A stretch of DNA of 64,000 nucleotides from Kribbella sp. VKM Ac-2568 (GTDB lineage Bacteria > Actinomycetota > Actinomycetes > Propionibacteriales > Kribbellaceae): NCBI RefSeq assembly GCF_004345365.1, contig NZ_SLVF01000005.1, forward strand, positions 434,001-498,000, written 5' to 3'. A model generated the notes under the pieces. It saw nothing but the letters and a program-made list of their open reading frames with translations. It searched no databases and had not been told where the DNA came from. The position numbers and the translations under genes were made by a program. The stretch's first letter is position 1. The number at the start of each line of letters is the position of its first letter. Below are positions 1-8,358 of this stretch, piece by piece.

Positions 1-491
1 GTCAGCACGTCCCGCCGCCCATCCAGCTGCACCACCGACAGCCCGAACTCCACGGCAAGACCGGTCCGCACCACCTGCGCCCTACCCGGATCATCCGCCA
101 GCGGCATGCCACCTGTGAGGAACTTCGGCTCCTCGGTGATCTTCAACCACTCGACCTTGGCCACTTCGACCTGCTGCACCAGCAACTCCTCGATCCTGTC
201 GCGCACCGCTCGCCCGGGCTGATCTCCCAGCCAGCCGAGCCAATGATCAGCCTTGGTGAGCAACTCAAAGTCGTCCCGCGGCCGCCCATGCCGCTTGTTA
301 GGCACGAACTCACCAGTGAGCCGCCCCGCCTCGTCGACCCGCCAACCCCCACGAATCGCCTCCGGCGGCACATAACCGTTCGGATCGTCGACCCAGTCCC
401 CATCGATCTCGTAAACCCACCCACCCGGATTCCGCGCCGCCTCAGCTACCAGCCCGTCAGACGGTATACGCCGCCGCTTGAATATGCTCAC
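1..491 (-). CDS. Hypothetical protein, C-terminus beyond the left edge
   Basis: An open frame of 163 codons starts at a GTG (complement of 489-491) and is still open at base 1. The translation is compositionally normal and begins VSIFKRRRIPSDG; it has an acidic, Trp/Gly-rich stretch (WVYEIDGDWVDDPNGYVPPE) followed by charged helical sequence. Other frames here are shadows with Arg/Ser-rich translations. I do not recognise a named family; the WxYEIDGxW style resembles actinobacterial hypothetical proteins found near secreted-toxin/immunity genes. Upstream lie gene remnants, so no operon can be inferred. A TTG immediately upstream (492-494) is an alternative start. Confidence 0.6.
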   Translation of the reverse strand, partial: MSIFKRRRIPSDGLVAEAARNPGGWVYEIDGDWVDDPNGYVPPEAIRGGWRVDEAGRLTGEFVPNKRHGRPRDDFELLTKADHWLGWLGDQPGRAVRDRIEELLVQQVEVAKVEWLKITEEPKFLTGGMPLADDPGRAQVVRTGLAVEFGLSVVQLDGRRDVL

Positions 492-591
492 CAAGCCCAG
501 TCTGCCCCACGGCCACCGGCTCACTCTGCACAGCGGGTTCTGTGTCCAGTAGGCGCTTGAGGCGCTGCGTGCACCGGGCGAGGCCGTGTAC

Positions 592-777
592 TCAGGCGCC
601 GGCGGACATGAATCGGAGGAAGCGGCTCCCCAACGGGGTTGCGAAAGTCCGCGTATCGGAAGGCTCCGTCCAGTTGTCCTCCAGCGAGCTGAAGCCGAGA
701 CACAGGCGGGCATTGGTCAGGTCATAGATCAAGAGGTCACGCCACTCTCGATCGCCGTTCACGTAGGGGCAACCACC
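592..777 (-). pseudogene. C-terminal remnant of an unidentified gene
   Basis: The minus strand from about 777 to a TGA at 592-594 reads as plausible protein (GCPYVNGDREWRDLLIYDL at the start, ending GSRFLRFMSAGA), but an in-frame stop lies just upstream and no start codon or N-terminus is present. It looks like the last ~60 residues of a lost gene. Family unknown. Confidence 0.4.
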
Positions 778-811
778 TCAAGCATCGCCGCAAGGTTCAC
801 GTGCGCGCTGT

Positions 812-1608
812 GCAGCCCGGCTCGGCCAACTACCGCCGGAGACGACTTCGGCGGCGCTGGCGTCGGACACGCTGCAGGTGCTCGACGAACTGGCGCACCA
901 AGTTCCGCTGATAGGCGCGAAGGCCACTCGGAACTTCGACGAGATCCTTGAGCTGCTCACCAAGGGGGAGCAGATCGAGCCGACGGATGATGAGCGCAGT
1001 CGCGTTGTCCAGCGCGGACTCGACAAGGCCGCTCCATTCCATCGATCCCGCAACAGCGTGGCCGACGCGCTGCTGATCGAGCTGTACGCGTCCGCTTCCG
1101 GCAGAGCTGATCTTTCGACAGATCCACACGGTTTCGTGACCTCAAATTCCGACGACTTCTCAACACCGCAGGGCGACAAGCGAGAGCCGCACCCCGACCT
1201 GGCCAACATCTTCGGTGCGGGATCCAGCTACGGCCTTGTGTAGACGGACTGAGGCAGGTCCTCGCCGAGAACCTCGGAGAGGAACTTGAAGAGCTGTTCG
1301 CAGACACAGACGTCGTCGAGGAGCCTCGCCGCCTGGACGAGATCCAAGAAGCGGAGAACGAGCTCTTCGACCGGATCTGGTACCAGCGCTCCATCAATCA
1401 TCTGTCTCGACTTGAAGACACTGGTGATCAGCAGGCGATGGACAACCTGCTGGCCGTCGCCGGCCCACCGATCCAGAGAGTCGAAGACCGCTACGGAGGC
1501 CCCGCCGAGCTCGGCCCGTCCGACGACTTCGAATGGGGGATGCTCAACGGAAAGCTGTCAGCCCTCAGGTGGGTCCTGGGCGCCGAATGGGACTTCCTCG
1601 ACACCTAG
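812..1608 (+). pseudogene. Frameshifted PIN-like (DUF4935) protein
   Basis: Two frames join into one protein. The first (about 812-1243) contains LDELAHQVPLIGAKATRN and NSVADALLIELYASA, then FVTSNSDDFS and HPDLANIFG, a pattern typical of the DUF4935 PIN-like ribonuclease fold, where the conserved acidic residues lie near NSxxDAxL and the TxNxxDF segment. It stops at TAG 1241-1243. The continuation DGLRQVLAENLGEELEELF starts one frame over at 1243 and runs to TAG 1606-1608 (ending AEWDFLDT). The expected N-terminal aspartate-bearing strand before 812 is missing. Both truncation and a frameshift therefore argue for a dead gene, unless the shift is an assembly error. Confidence 0.6.
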
Positions 1609-1620
1609 TGCGCGAGCGCT

Positions 1621-2445
1621 TCATCTGCTGACCTTCCTCGCGGCACTGGTGTCCGCCAGTTCGCGCAGCCGGGCCGCGCTCGTGGTATCGGCAGGAAGGA
1701 AGGTCTCGATCGCAAGACTCGCGGCGGTGACTTCGAGAGGAGCGCCGATCGTGGCGATCAAGGTGAACAGCCGGACGTTGCCCAGTCGAGTACGAAGGTC
1801 GAGGGTGACCATCGGCTGCTGAATTCCTGTCGCCGGCGCCTGATCGGGTAAATAGGACTCGACTTCATCGATCAATTCCGCGAGCGCTTTGTCCGCGTTT
1901 TCGCGGCTCTTGCGTTTCAATTGGTAGATCAGCGGAATACTGCAGGCGGCGGTCATGGAGGAGACACTCGGCAGGCCGTCGGGATGTGCGGACAGCCGCA
2001 GCATGTTTACTGGTGGTTTCAAGAGTTCGGGATCCACACCTGCCCACAGCAAGGAGGCCGCATCGTTGGCCTCGATCAGGTTCCACAGTCCGTCGACGAT
2101 GAGGGCCGGGTTGGGCATGTGCGCGTCGAGCAATCGGTGCAGTGATTCGCGCAGCGGCCTCATCGCCTCGGCCTCGTAAGGCTGGTTGAGGTAGACCGGA
2201 GCGAAGCCACCCGCCAACAGCAGTCGGTTCCGTTCAGCCATGGGCAGATCGAGCTGGTGCGAGAGGTGGATCAGCAGTTGCCGGCTGGGCCGCGCACGAC
2301 TCGTCTCCACGAAGCTGAGATGCTTCGTCGACATCTCGGCCTGCAGAGCCAGGTCGAGCTGACTCAGTCGCCTGCGCATGCGCCAGAAGCGAATCAGCTC
2401 ACCGACGGTCTGTGGCTCTTCCAGAAGTTCAGCAGTCATGGTCAC
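1621..2445 (-). CDS. XRE-family regulator with MmyB-type ligand-binding domain
   Basis: This 274-residue protein has an N-terminal helix-turn-helix (about residues 14-70: VGELIRFWRMRRRLSQLDLA, then STKHLSFVETSRARPS) followed by an MmyB-like (MLTR_LBD) sensory region with the usual NRLLLAGGFAP and PALIVDGLWNLIEANDAA motifs. Such proteins repress or activate a neighbouring, usually divergent, redox enzyme gene. That arrangement is seen here: an Ohr/OsmC gene starts 141 bp away on the other strand, and the shared spacer holds AGGTAA-type dyads. ATG 2445 is used; ATG 2439 (MTAELLEE) is an equally good start. Length is normal for the family. Confidence 0.85.
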   Translation of the reverse strand: MTMTAELLEEPQTVGELIRFWRMRRRLSQLDLALQAEMSTKHLSFVETSRARPSRQLLIHLSHQLDLPMAERNRLLLAGGFAPVYLNQPYEAEAMRPLRESLHRLLDAHMPNPALIVDGLWNLIEANDAASLLWAGVDPELLKPPVNMLRLSAHPDGLPSVSSMTAACSIPLIYQLKRKSRENADKALAELIDEVESYLPDQAPATGIQQPMVTLDLRTRLGNVRLFTLIATIGAPLEVTAASLAIETFLPADTTSAARLRELADTSAARKVSR

Positions 2446-2477
2446 TCCAGCCTACGACGCGGCCCACCAACCAACCA

Positions 2478-2521
2478 TTACCTGCCAGGTAACGCGTATT
2501 GCCGCACCTAAGAGGTAATTG
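2478..2521. promoter_or_regulatory. Palindromic operator candidates between regulator and ohr-like gene
   Basis: A perfect dyad TTACCTGCCAGGTAA spans 2478-2492, and a related element ACCTAAGAGGTAATT lies at 2507-2521. Both contain the AGGTAA/TTACCT half-site and sit in the divergent spacer, where the XRE/MmyB regulator most likely binds. The binding partner is inferred from position. Confidence 0.6.
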
Positions 2522-2586
2522 AGATGGCTCCCTGCCCTCGCTGATCGTGGACCTCGTTCACGATCACGCCCTTCGGAGGGAACGCC

Positions 2587-2997
2587 ATGAACCCCACCTA
2601 CACAGCCATCGCCACGTCGTCCGGTCGCGACGCTCGAGCCGTCACCTCGGACCGACGCCTGGACCTCAAGCTCGCACTACCCAAGGAGATGGGCGGAACG
2701 GGCGACGGCACCAACCCTGAGCAGTTGTTCGCCGCGGGCTGGGCGGCCTGCTTCTCCACCACGATGGACCTCATCGCACAGCGCATGGGACTGGACGCCA
2801 GGGACGTCGCTGTGACCGCCGAGGTCAGTCTCGTCCCCAACGGTCCGGGGTTCGCCCTGGCCGCCGTCCTCCGGGTCGAGCTGCCCGATCACCTCAGGGG
2901 GGAAGCCGGCAAGAAGTTGCTGGAGGCAACACACCGCTCCTGCCCGTACTCCCTGGCCACCCAGGGAAACGTGCCGGTCGAAATCGTCGTCGAGTAA
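2587..2997 (+). CDS. Ohr-type OsmC-family organic hydroperoxide reductase
   Basis: The 136-residue product matches the length and layout of Ohr proteins, cytosolic thiol peroxidases that reduce organic hydroperoxides using two cysteines. Here they are Cys55 in LFAAGWAACF and Cys119 in HRSCPYSLA, both in the canonical places. The N-terminus (YTAIATSSGRDARAV) and LPKEMGGTGDGTNPEQLF are also typical. A purine-rich sequence (GGAGGG, about 2574-2580) lies before the ATG. The regulator is a divergent MmyB-type protein rather than the usual MarR-like OhrR. A general OsmC role is the alternative. Confidence 0.9.
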   Translation: MNPTYTAIATSSGRDARAVTSDRRLDLKLALPKEMGGTGDGTNPEQLFAAGWAACFSTTMDLIAQRMGLDARDVAVTAEVSLVPNGPGFALAAVLRVELPDHLRGEAGKKLLEATHRSCPYSLATQGNVPVEIVVE

Positions 2998-3028
2998 CTG
3001 ATAACGAGCGAGTCCCATCCTTGGCCGT

Positions 3029-3364
3029 TCAGATTTTGCTGTGCCCGGCTCTGGTCTCCATTCCCGGTCCGCTTTGCTGGTTGAGCAAGGCCACGGAGAG
3101 CGGAGCGTAGCACCTCACCTTTCCCTCCGTCCGTGGATCCACCAGCGGACTGTGCACATGGAAGACCGTCCACACCCGTTTCCTGGCCCGTCGGCCGCCA
3201 CGGCGCCTTGTCGGCAGGCCGGGCGAGCAGCCCGATGCAGACCGGCTCCGACCCCGGGTCCGGTGAGCGGACTCCGGGGGCAGCGAGTTCGGCAGGTGCC
3301 ACTCGCTCCGCGACGAGAGCGCGGAGCGCAATTCCTCGACTGCCCGCCGGAGTTCGGCGCTCAT
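3029..3364 (-). CDS. Small uncertain ORF after the immunity gene
   Basis: A 111-codon frame begins ATG 3364, 12 bp past the Imm21-like stop on the same strand. Its first 30 residues (MSAELRRAVEELRSALSSRS) look like a real amphipathic helix, but after about residue 34 the sequence turns Arg/Ser/Gly-rich and an overlapping frame reads better, suggesting a frameshifted remnant. No family is recognised. It may be an accessory immunity gene or decay product. Confidence 0.25.
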   Translation of the reverse strand: MSAELRRAVEELRSALSSRSEWHLPNSLPPESAHRTRGRSRSASGCSPGLPTRRRGGRRARKRVWTVFHVHSPLVDPRTEGKVRCYAPLSVALLNQQSGPGMETRAGHSKI

Positions 3365-3376
3365 TCGGTCACATCT

Positions 3377-4240
3377 CTACCGGACGGTCAGCCTGATCAG
3401 TACGAGCCAGGTGTCGTCGTCCGGCTCCACGTACGCGGACTCGACCCGGTAGTGCCCCGGCGCGAGATCAATGCGGAGGGACGCAGTGCTGTCGAGATCC
3501 TCGGCGGAGTACGCGGAATCGAAGAGGACGACAGGCCCCGGCACCTCCCAGTCGGTCGGCTCCTCCCACTCCGCCACTTCCAGCCCCTGCCCGAGGGCCG
3601 CAAGCGCGGCCTCCTCGCTGTCGGCGGCCACGCGGCGTACGAAGAGCGAGTGTTCCGGGAGGAAAGCAGTCGGGGCGGGCGCGTCGCCGAGAACGAGGGC
3701 CGCCGTGCCGCCAACGTCGATCGCTCCGGCGTAGCCGTCCACCGCACACGCCCGCCCGTAGTCACCGGCCTCCTCGTCGAACTCGTCGGCCTCCTCATCC
3801 ACGTCGTCGGCCCCCTTCCACGCTCCGAGTACTGACTCGGGCACGGCGATCAGCGGACCGCCGCCGGAATCAATCCACTCCACAGTTCTCATCTCCCTGC
3901 CGTGTGGAAAGCGCGGGCTGGCCGCAGCGCTGCTTGCGCCCGGGGCGCGCTCGTTGCCACTGTTCCAGGCAGCTCCGGCCTCGATCCATTCCGTCCCGTC
4001 ACCGGGCCGGATCCGGGCCAGCCCGGCGAGGCCCAATCGGCTGAGCAGGCCAAGGACGCGATCCACCACCTCGTCCCTCGGCGTCCCGGGGTCGATGTCG
4101 ACGTCGAGATGTGCCCCGAACGCCCCGGACCCTGCGCCGCTCACCTCCCCGACGCCGGCCAGCGCCTCGTTCAACTCGTCCTCGACGTCGTCCCGGTCGA
4201 CCGGAAGAGCCAGGTCGAACCGGATCTCGATGAAGTCCAT
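3377..4240 (-). CDS. Imm21-like immunity protein with extra N-terminal domain
   Basis: The 287-residue product has two parts. Residues about 1-90 (MDFIEIRFDLALPVDRDDVE onward) form an acidic alpha/beta domain of a kind often found on immunity-type proteins. From about residue 117 (MRTVEWIDSGGGPLIAVPES) it follows the Imm21 pattern: DSxGGPLIxxPE, then DYGRAC, VLGDAPAPTAFLP and LFVRRVAADSEE. Imm21 proteins neutralise polymorphic toxins delivered by contact-dependent or type VII-like systems. An internal ATG at the domain junction (about 3892) would give a stand-alone Imm21, so either this is a fusion or two genes joined by loss of a stop. No toxin gene is visible nearby, so it appears to be an orphan. 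Confidence 0.6.
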   Translation of the reverse strand: MDFIEIRFDLALPVDRDDVEDELNEALAGVGEVSGAGSGAFGAHLDVDIDPGTPRDEVVDRVLGLLSRLGLAGLARIRPGDGTEWIEAGAAWNSGNERAPGASSAAASPRFPHGREMRTVEWIDSGGGPLIAVPESVLGAWKGADDVDEEADEFDEEAGDYGRACAVDGYAGAIDVGGTAALVLGDAPAPTAFLPEHSLFVRRVAADSEEAALAALGQGLEVAEWEEPTDWEVPGPVVLFDSAYSAEDLDSTASLRIDLAPGHYRVESAYVEPDDDTWLVLIRLTVR

Positions 4241-4305
4241 GGCCCTACTCCCACCTCAGCAGTTCGTCGATCGAACGCATCCATCATGTTGACCGCCGTT
4301 GGGCC

Positions 4306-4617
4306 CTACCCTCGCAGTCGGCCAACATGCCTCAGCATCTCTGCCCACTGATCCTCGGGCCCGGTGGCGGACAGCCGGATGTACTCCGGGCCCATTACCC
4401 GAAGCCCGTCACGGACTCGGGCGGGATGTGGTTGATCTCGGTGCCGACCACATCCCGCTCTCCAAGAGGGCCAATCGGGGTTCATGGGGTTCTTGCACGC
4501 GCCTCTTGAGGTACTCGCGGATCTTCCCGCCAACGTGCGGCCAGTGGTCGCCGAGGCGCATCGGCAGGCTGGGCAGCAGCTTGTTCGGGTGACGACGCCG
4601 TCGACGACGAACACCAT
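4306..4617 (-). pseudogene. Multiply frameshifted remnant of a small gene
   Basis: Starting at ATG 4617, three frames must be spliced to give sensible protein: MVFVVDGVV, then PNKLLPSLPMRLGDHWPHVG and REYLKRRVQEPHEP, then DVVGTEINHIPPESV, and finally MGPEYIRLSATGPEDQWAEM to a stop at 4306. No single frame covers it. I do not recognise the family. Lying between an orphan immunity gene and a resolvase fragment, it fits a decayed toxin-immunity or mobile locus. Confidence 0.4.
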
Positions 4618-4778
4618 CGCTTGAGCCGCGGCCGTCGGGCGGGGGCGACGTTCCACCACTTCCTGTCGGCCTCCATCTGCACTGTCTCGTCTGTCCGGTT
4701 TCGCCGAAGCGGCGGTTCGTGTCGGCATCGACCTTCGGTCTGCTGTTGCGGTGGACGACCAGCGCGCAGTCGCCGTGG

Positions 4779-4925
4779 GCCGGGGCTGAGGTAGCGGTAC
4801 AAGGCTCTCCCGACGTTGAAGGCGGTCGCGATCTCGTCGACGGTCAGTTCGCCGGTGTCGTACAGGCGCTGGGCCTGATCGAACTGGTGCGGGGTGAGTT
4901 TGGCGGGGCGGGCCGCCGGTGCGGC
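4779..4925 (-). pseudogene. C-terminal helix-turn-helix of a serine resolvase/invertase
   Basis: The minus strand encodes RPAKLTPHQFDQAQRLYDTG then ELTVDEIATAFNVGRALYRYL, the Hin/resolvase DNA-recognition HTH (family norm GRxxxLYRYL, with one residue missing here). The catalytic serine domain is absent and an in-frame stop lies just upstream, so this is a remnant of a transposon or invertase gene. Confidence 0.6.
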
Positions 4926-5103
4926 CGCGGGCCCGAGTCATCGCGCTCTAGTAGCCGCATCGCACCACGGCCTGCTCAGGTGGCGAGCGCCTCGGTTCGG
5001 CGATATTGCCGGGATGAGTGAAGGAGATCTTCAGGACGGCTGCAGTCTCATCCGCGCGACGCACCGGTATGGCGACGCCAACCGCCCCGTGCATCGTCGG
5101 ACC

Positions 5104-5367
5104 CGATTCGCGCAGGCGAAGGTGGCCGCGGGCGACAAGTACGTCAACGTCCTCGGCGCCAACATCGCCAGACAGTGCCTCGAAGCCGGCGCCCTGGACG
5201 AGATCCTGGTGTGCATCGCCCCGGTAATGCTCGGCGACGGCGTCCGCATGTTCGACCATCCCGGCGGCCGCCACATCAAACTAGAGCGCCTGACCCAAAG
5301 CGAAGCGCGACTCGCTACAAACCTCTGGTTCCGGCGTCAGCTAGGTCGGATGAGGCGGTGTTCGTAG
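5104..5367 (+). pseudogene. C-terminal remnant of a RibD/DHFR-like reductase
   Basis: The frame reads AAGDKYVNVLGANIARQCLE, ALDEILVCIAPVMLGDGVRMF and ATNLWF, the C-terminal half of actinobacterial dihydrofolate-reductase-family (RibD C-terminal domain) proteins. The N-terminal half is missing; sequence before about 5104 is not protein-like. Its end overlaps the 3' end of the convergent response-regulator gene, so it is a truncated leftover. Confidence 0.6.
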
Positions 5368-5990
5368 GCCCAGACGACGGCCTGGACGCGATCGCGCAGG
5401 CCTAGTTTCGTGAGGACCCGGCCGACGTGGGTCTTCACGGTGCCTTCGGACAGATAGAGTTCCGCCGCGATCTCCGCGTTCGACCGGCCCTGGGCCAGGT
5501 GCAGCAAGACCTCACGTTCCCGCTCGGTCAGCGGGGCGAGCGGGTCAGGTCCGTCATCCGCGGGCAGGTCGGGTGCGACGTGGTCGAGCAGACGCCGGGT
5601 CGTCGACGGGGCGATCACGGCGTCCCCTCGGTGCACGGTGCGAAGAGCGGCGAGGAGCTCGTCGGTCGTGCCGTCTTTGAGCAGGAAGCCGGACGCGCCG
5701 GCCTTGAGCGCCGCGAAGGCGTATTCGTCCAGGTCGAAGGTGGTCAGCACGATGACGCGGCTGGTGGCGCCGGGCCGGGCCAGCAGCCGCCGGGTCGCCT
5801 CGACGCCGTCCATCCGCGGCATCCGTACGTCCATCAGCACGACATCGGCGGCCGTGACCGCCAACTGCTCCAGCGCCTGGCCCCCGTCCGCGGCCTCGCC
5901 GACGACCTCGAGGTCCGGCTGCGCGTCGATCACCATCTTCATGCCAATCCGGACCAGATCCTGATCGTCGACGATGAAGACCTTGATCAT
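5337..5990 (-). CDS. NarL/LuxR-family response regulator
   Basis: This 217-residue regulator has a receiver domain (residues 1-120; acidic pocket VDDQ, phospho-acceptor Asp54 in VLMDVRMPRMDG, conserved Thr in VIVLTTFD and Lys in LKAGASGFLLKD) and a C-terminal LuxR HTH (LTEREREVLLHLAQGRSNAE, then LYLSEGTVKTHVGRVLTKLG). It is the output partner of the kinase encoded immediately upstream; start and stop overlap as ATGA at 5987-5990. The signal is unknown; the membrane protein gene heading the operon is a likely target or sensor accessory. Confidence 0.92.
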   Translation of the reverse strand: MIKVFIVDDQDLVRIGMKMVIDAQPDLEVVGEAADGGQALEQLAVTAADVVLMDVRMPRMDGVEATRRLLARPGATSRVIVLTTFDLDEYAFAALKAGASGFLLKDGTTDELLAALRTVHRGDAVIAPSTTRRLLDHVAPDLPADDGPDPLAPLTEREREVLLHLAQGRSNAEIAAELYLSEGTVKTHVGRVLTKLGLRDRVQAVVWAYEHRLIRPS

Positions 5991-7114
5991 GCGCGCCCCT
6001 CCACCGGGATCCGCGCCTCGACCCGGAACCCACCCTTCGGGCCCTCACCTGTGGTCAGTTTCCCGCCGATCGCCGCCACCCGCTCCCGCATCCCGAACAG
6101 TCCGTGCCCATCGCCCGGTTCCGCCGCCGGGCCGTTGCCGTCATCAACGACCGTGACCACCAGCGCCGCAGCCTCCCAGCTCAACGTCACCACGGCCTTC
6201 GCCTGACCTGCATACTTGACCGTGTTGGTCAACGCCTCCTGAATGATCCGGTACGCCGTCAGCTCGGCCCCCGGGCCCAACATCCCAGGCGTGCCATGCT
6301 CGACCAGCTCGACGGGTAATCCCGCAGGACGTACCCGGGCAAGGAGCACCGGCAGTTCCGCCAGCGTGGGTTGTGCCAGCTGCTCGGCTGGGCCGGTTCG
6401 CAGCACACCGAGCAGGCCGCGCATATCCGTCAGCGCGCGGCGCCCGGTGTCCTCGATGACAGCCAGAGTATCGGCGGCGCGATCCGGAGCGTACTGGCCG
6501 CCTTTGGCCTGATTCACCATCACCGACAGGGAATGCGCCACCACATCGTGCATCTCGCGAGCGATCCGGGTCCGCTCGTCCAGGACTGCACGGGCCGCTG
6601 CTTGCTCGGCCCGGTCCTCCAGCAAGTGCGTGTAGGCGAGCTGTGTCCGCCGAAATAGCCCCATGCTCCAGGCAGCGGCAACCACTGCCAGCAGCAGGGC
6701 GAACAACATCCAGGGGTTCGGGCCGAGCTCGGCCGTACGCACGCTGTCGTCGTACGTGAATCTCATGGTGACTATGCCCGCGCCTACAGTCCCAGTGATC
6801 AACCCGAGCCACCGCCAACCGTACGCAGTACAGGCGAACAGCGAGAGGGGGAACACCAGCACAGACGGCATCACCAGGAACAGGCCGGTCACTGCTGTCT
6901 GACAGGCGAAGGCGGCACACACTACGCCGTGCGAGATGAGCGGACGGGCACGGCGGAACGCGAGTGCTACATGCGCGACCAGAGCCGCCGCAACCAGCGC
7001 GACGGCTCGGGGTCCAGGGACCGACAGCGCGGCCACCACCGAGGACAGCACTACAAGCGGCACGCCGACCACGAAGGCCAGCAGGGCATCGGTACGCACG
7101 AGAGTCAGTCTCAC
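5987..7114 (-). CDS. Sensor histidine kinase (HisKA_3 type)
   Basis: The 375-residue protein has about five or six hydrophobic segments in its first 160 residues and then a HisKA_3 dimerisation region, RTRIAREMHDVVAHSLSVMV, with phospho-acceptor His189, and a HATPase_c domain with the N-box (ALTNTVKYAG) and G-box (VVDDGNGPAAEPGDGHGLFG). It would autophosphorylate and pass phosphate to the downstream regulator. The start is a GTG overlapping the preceding stop as GTGA (7111-7114), so the genes are translationally coupled. Domain order is that of the DesK/NarX-like kinases common in actinobacteria. Confidence 0.92.
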   Translation of the reverse strand: MRLTLVRTDALLAFVVGVPLVVLSSVVAALSVPGPRAVALVAAALVAHVALAFRRARPLISHGVVCAAFACQTAVTGLFLVMPSVLVFPLSLFACTAYGWRWLGLITGTVGAGIVTMRFTYDDSVRTAELGPNPWMLFALLLAVVAAAWSMGLFRRTQLAYTHLLEDRAEQAAARAVLDERTRIAREMHDVVAHSLSVMVNQAKGGQYAPDRAADTLAVIEDTGRRALTDMRGLLGVLRTGPAEQLAQPTLAELPVLLARVRPAGLPVELVEHGTPGMLGPGAELTAYRIIQEALTNTVKYAGQAKAVVTLSWEAAALVVTVVDDGNGPAAEPGDGHGLFGMRERVAAIGGKLTTGEGPKGGFRVEARIPVEGRA

Positions 7115-7983
7115 CGATCAACGGGCCCAGTGGCTCGCTGAAAGGCCAGCGTCGCTCCACCAAGTGTCAGACCGAAGACCAGCCAGGACAGGTACACCGT
7201 GCCGACAGCAACCAGGCTCTGCGTGTCCCCGAAGTCGACAGGCCCGTCTGTGATGCCTAGTAGCTGGCTAGCAGTGCCGAAGACCATCAGCGCAGCCATG
7301 CTGACCAGTGCTGCGGTAGCGAACCAGGCAGGAGCCAGGACAAGCCTGCGAGGCAAGCGCCGACCCCAGGACTGAGCCAGAGCCAGAGACAGCGAGGCAC
7401 CAGCGACCAGGCAGACCAGCTCCATCACCGGGAATCCCTCGGTGTACACAGCAGGCCTCGCAATGGAACCACCGAGACACCAGTACAGCTTCAGCATCGG
7501 ATACGGGAAGCCGACTGCGAACGCGGCATAGCCGAGCCAACTGCTTCCCCACTGTCGCGGTGCCCGTCCGTCTGAGGTAGCCCGCTGGTAGCGCAGCGTC
7601 CCGGCACCGACAACAGCCGCAGCGAGCAGGCTGACGAACCGGCGGAGCGCCCCAGGCCAATCCACCTGGGCAAACTCACCCGCGGGGATGCCGGTCGCCC
7701 AGTAGAACGCCCGGAACGCGTCCAGTACCACTCCCCCTGCCGCCCAGAGGAACAGCACCGCGCCTGTCCAACCACAAACCAGAACCAAGCGCCTGGCTGT
7801 CAACAAGGCCGAGCAGACAGCCAACACAGCAGCCACCGCGGGCACCCACAGCGGGGCCATGCCCTTGTCGTAGTGCACCTCCTGCGGCAGCACAGCACTA
7901 ACCGCCACCGCAGCAGCGCCCACCCCGGCCGGCAACACCAACCTCATCGCCGAAGACCGGCGAAACACCTCAGTAGTAGTCAT
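7111..7983 (-). CDS. Hypothetical multi-pass membrane protein, first gene of the two-component operon
   Basis: Starting at ATG 7983 (MTTTEVFRRSSAMRLV), the 290-residue product contains about eight hydrophobic helices and few charged loops, with no motif I can name. The frame extends 20 codons further upstream but that stretch is not membrane- or protein-like. It is coupled by a GTGA overlap to the kinase gene, so it probably modulates the kinase or is itself the regulated function. Confidence 0.75.
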   Translation of the reverse strand: MTTTEVFRRSSAMRLVLPAGVGAAAVAVSAVLPQEVHYDKGMAPLWVPAVAAVLAVCSALLTARRLVLVCGWTGAVLFLWAAGGVVLDAFRAFYWATGIPAGEFAQVDWPGALRRFVSLLAAAVVGAGTLRYQRATSDGRAPRQWGSSWLGYAAFAVGFPYPMLKLYWCLGGSIARPAVYTEGFPVMELVCLVAGASLSLALAQSWGRRLPRRLVLAPAWFATAALVSMAALMVFGTASQLLGITDGPVDFGDTQSLVAVGTVYLSWLVFGLTLGGATLAFQRATGPVDR

Positions 7984-8102
7984 GCCACGACAATCCCGCG
8001 TGAACACCCGCCCGCACGTCTCCCCCCGGTCACCACCAAGCACGACCTCAGAGGTATTGACACAAACTCAAATTCAGCGGCGGTTCACCGTCGCCGCGGC
8101 GA

Positions 8103-8225
8103 TGGTCCCGGGACGACTACATCGGCCGTAAGGTCCGAAACCCAGCGGCCGCCAAAGCTCTCGGGGATGCGCTGCGGCACATCCATGAGGACGGCCTGCA
8201 AGCGCCGGAAGGTCCTGCGAACTAG
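8103..8225 (+). pseudogene. Short C-terminal remnant next to the element's left end
   Basis: A frame reading WSRDDYIGRKVRNPAAAKAL, then LGDALRHIHEDGLQAPEGPAN, ends at TAG 8223-8225. It looks like a genuine protein C-terminus, but nothing protein-like precedes it. It is on the chromosomal side of the attachment site and suggests that this tRNA-flanking region has been rearranged repeatedly. Confidence 0.3.
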
Positions 8226-8300
8226 CGACGAGTCTGGTGGCCGAAATCGGCAATCAGTTGAGTAAGTGTTGAGTTGGGCCTCTGAAGTTCATCACTCCAG

Positions 8301-8358
8301 AGGCATATTGCCTGGTCAGAGAGCCGACGAGGGGACTCGAACCCCTAACCACCGCTTT
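8301..8358. repeat. attL: left 58-bp attachment-site copy
   Basis: This stretch is identical to 30037-30094. It begins AGGCATATTGCCTGG and ends ACCACCGCTTT, covering the tRNA-Thr 3' end, T arm and part of the anticodon stem plus 21 bp of downstream flank. After it the sequence diverges (CTGGGCGCTC), so only the 3' part of the tRNA is duplicated here. Confidence 0.93.

Noticed and set aside
8056..8075. Possible seventh dyad (TTGACACAAACTCAAATT) outside the element
   Set aside because: Lacks the GTCAAC right half and the CGTAAGT-like centre.
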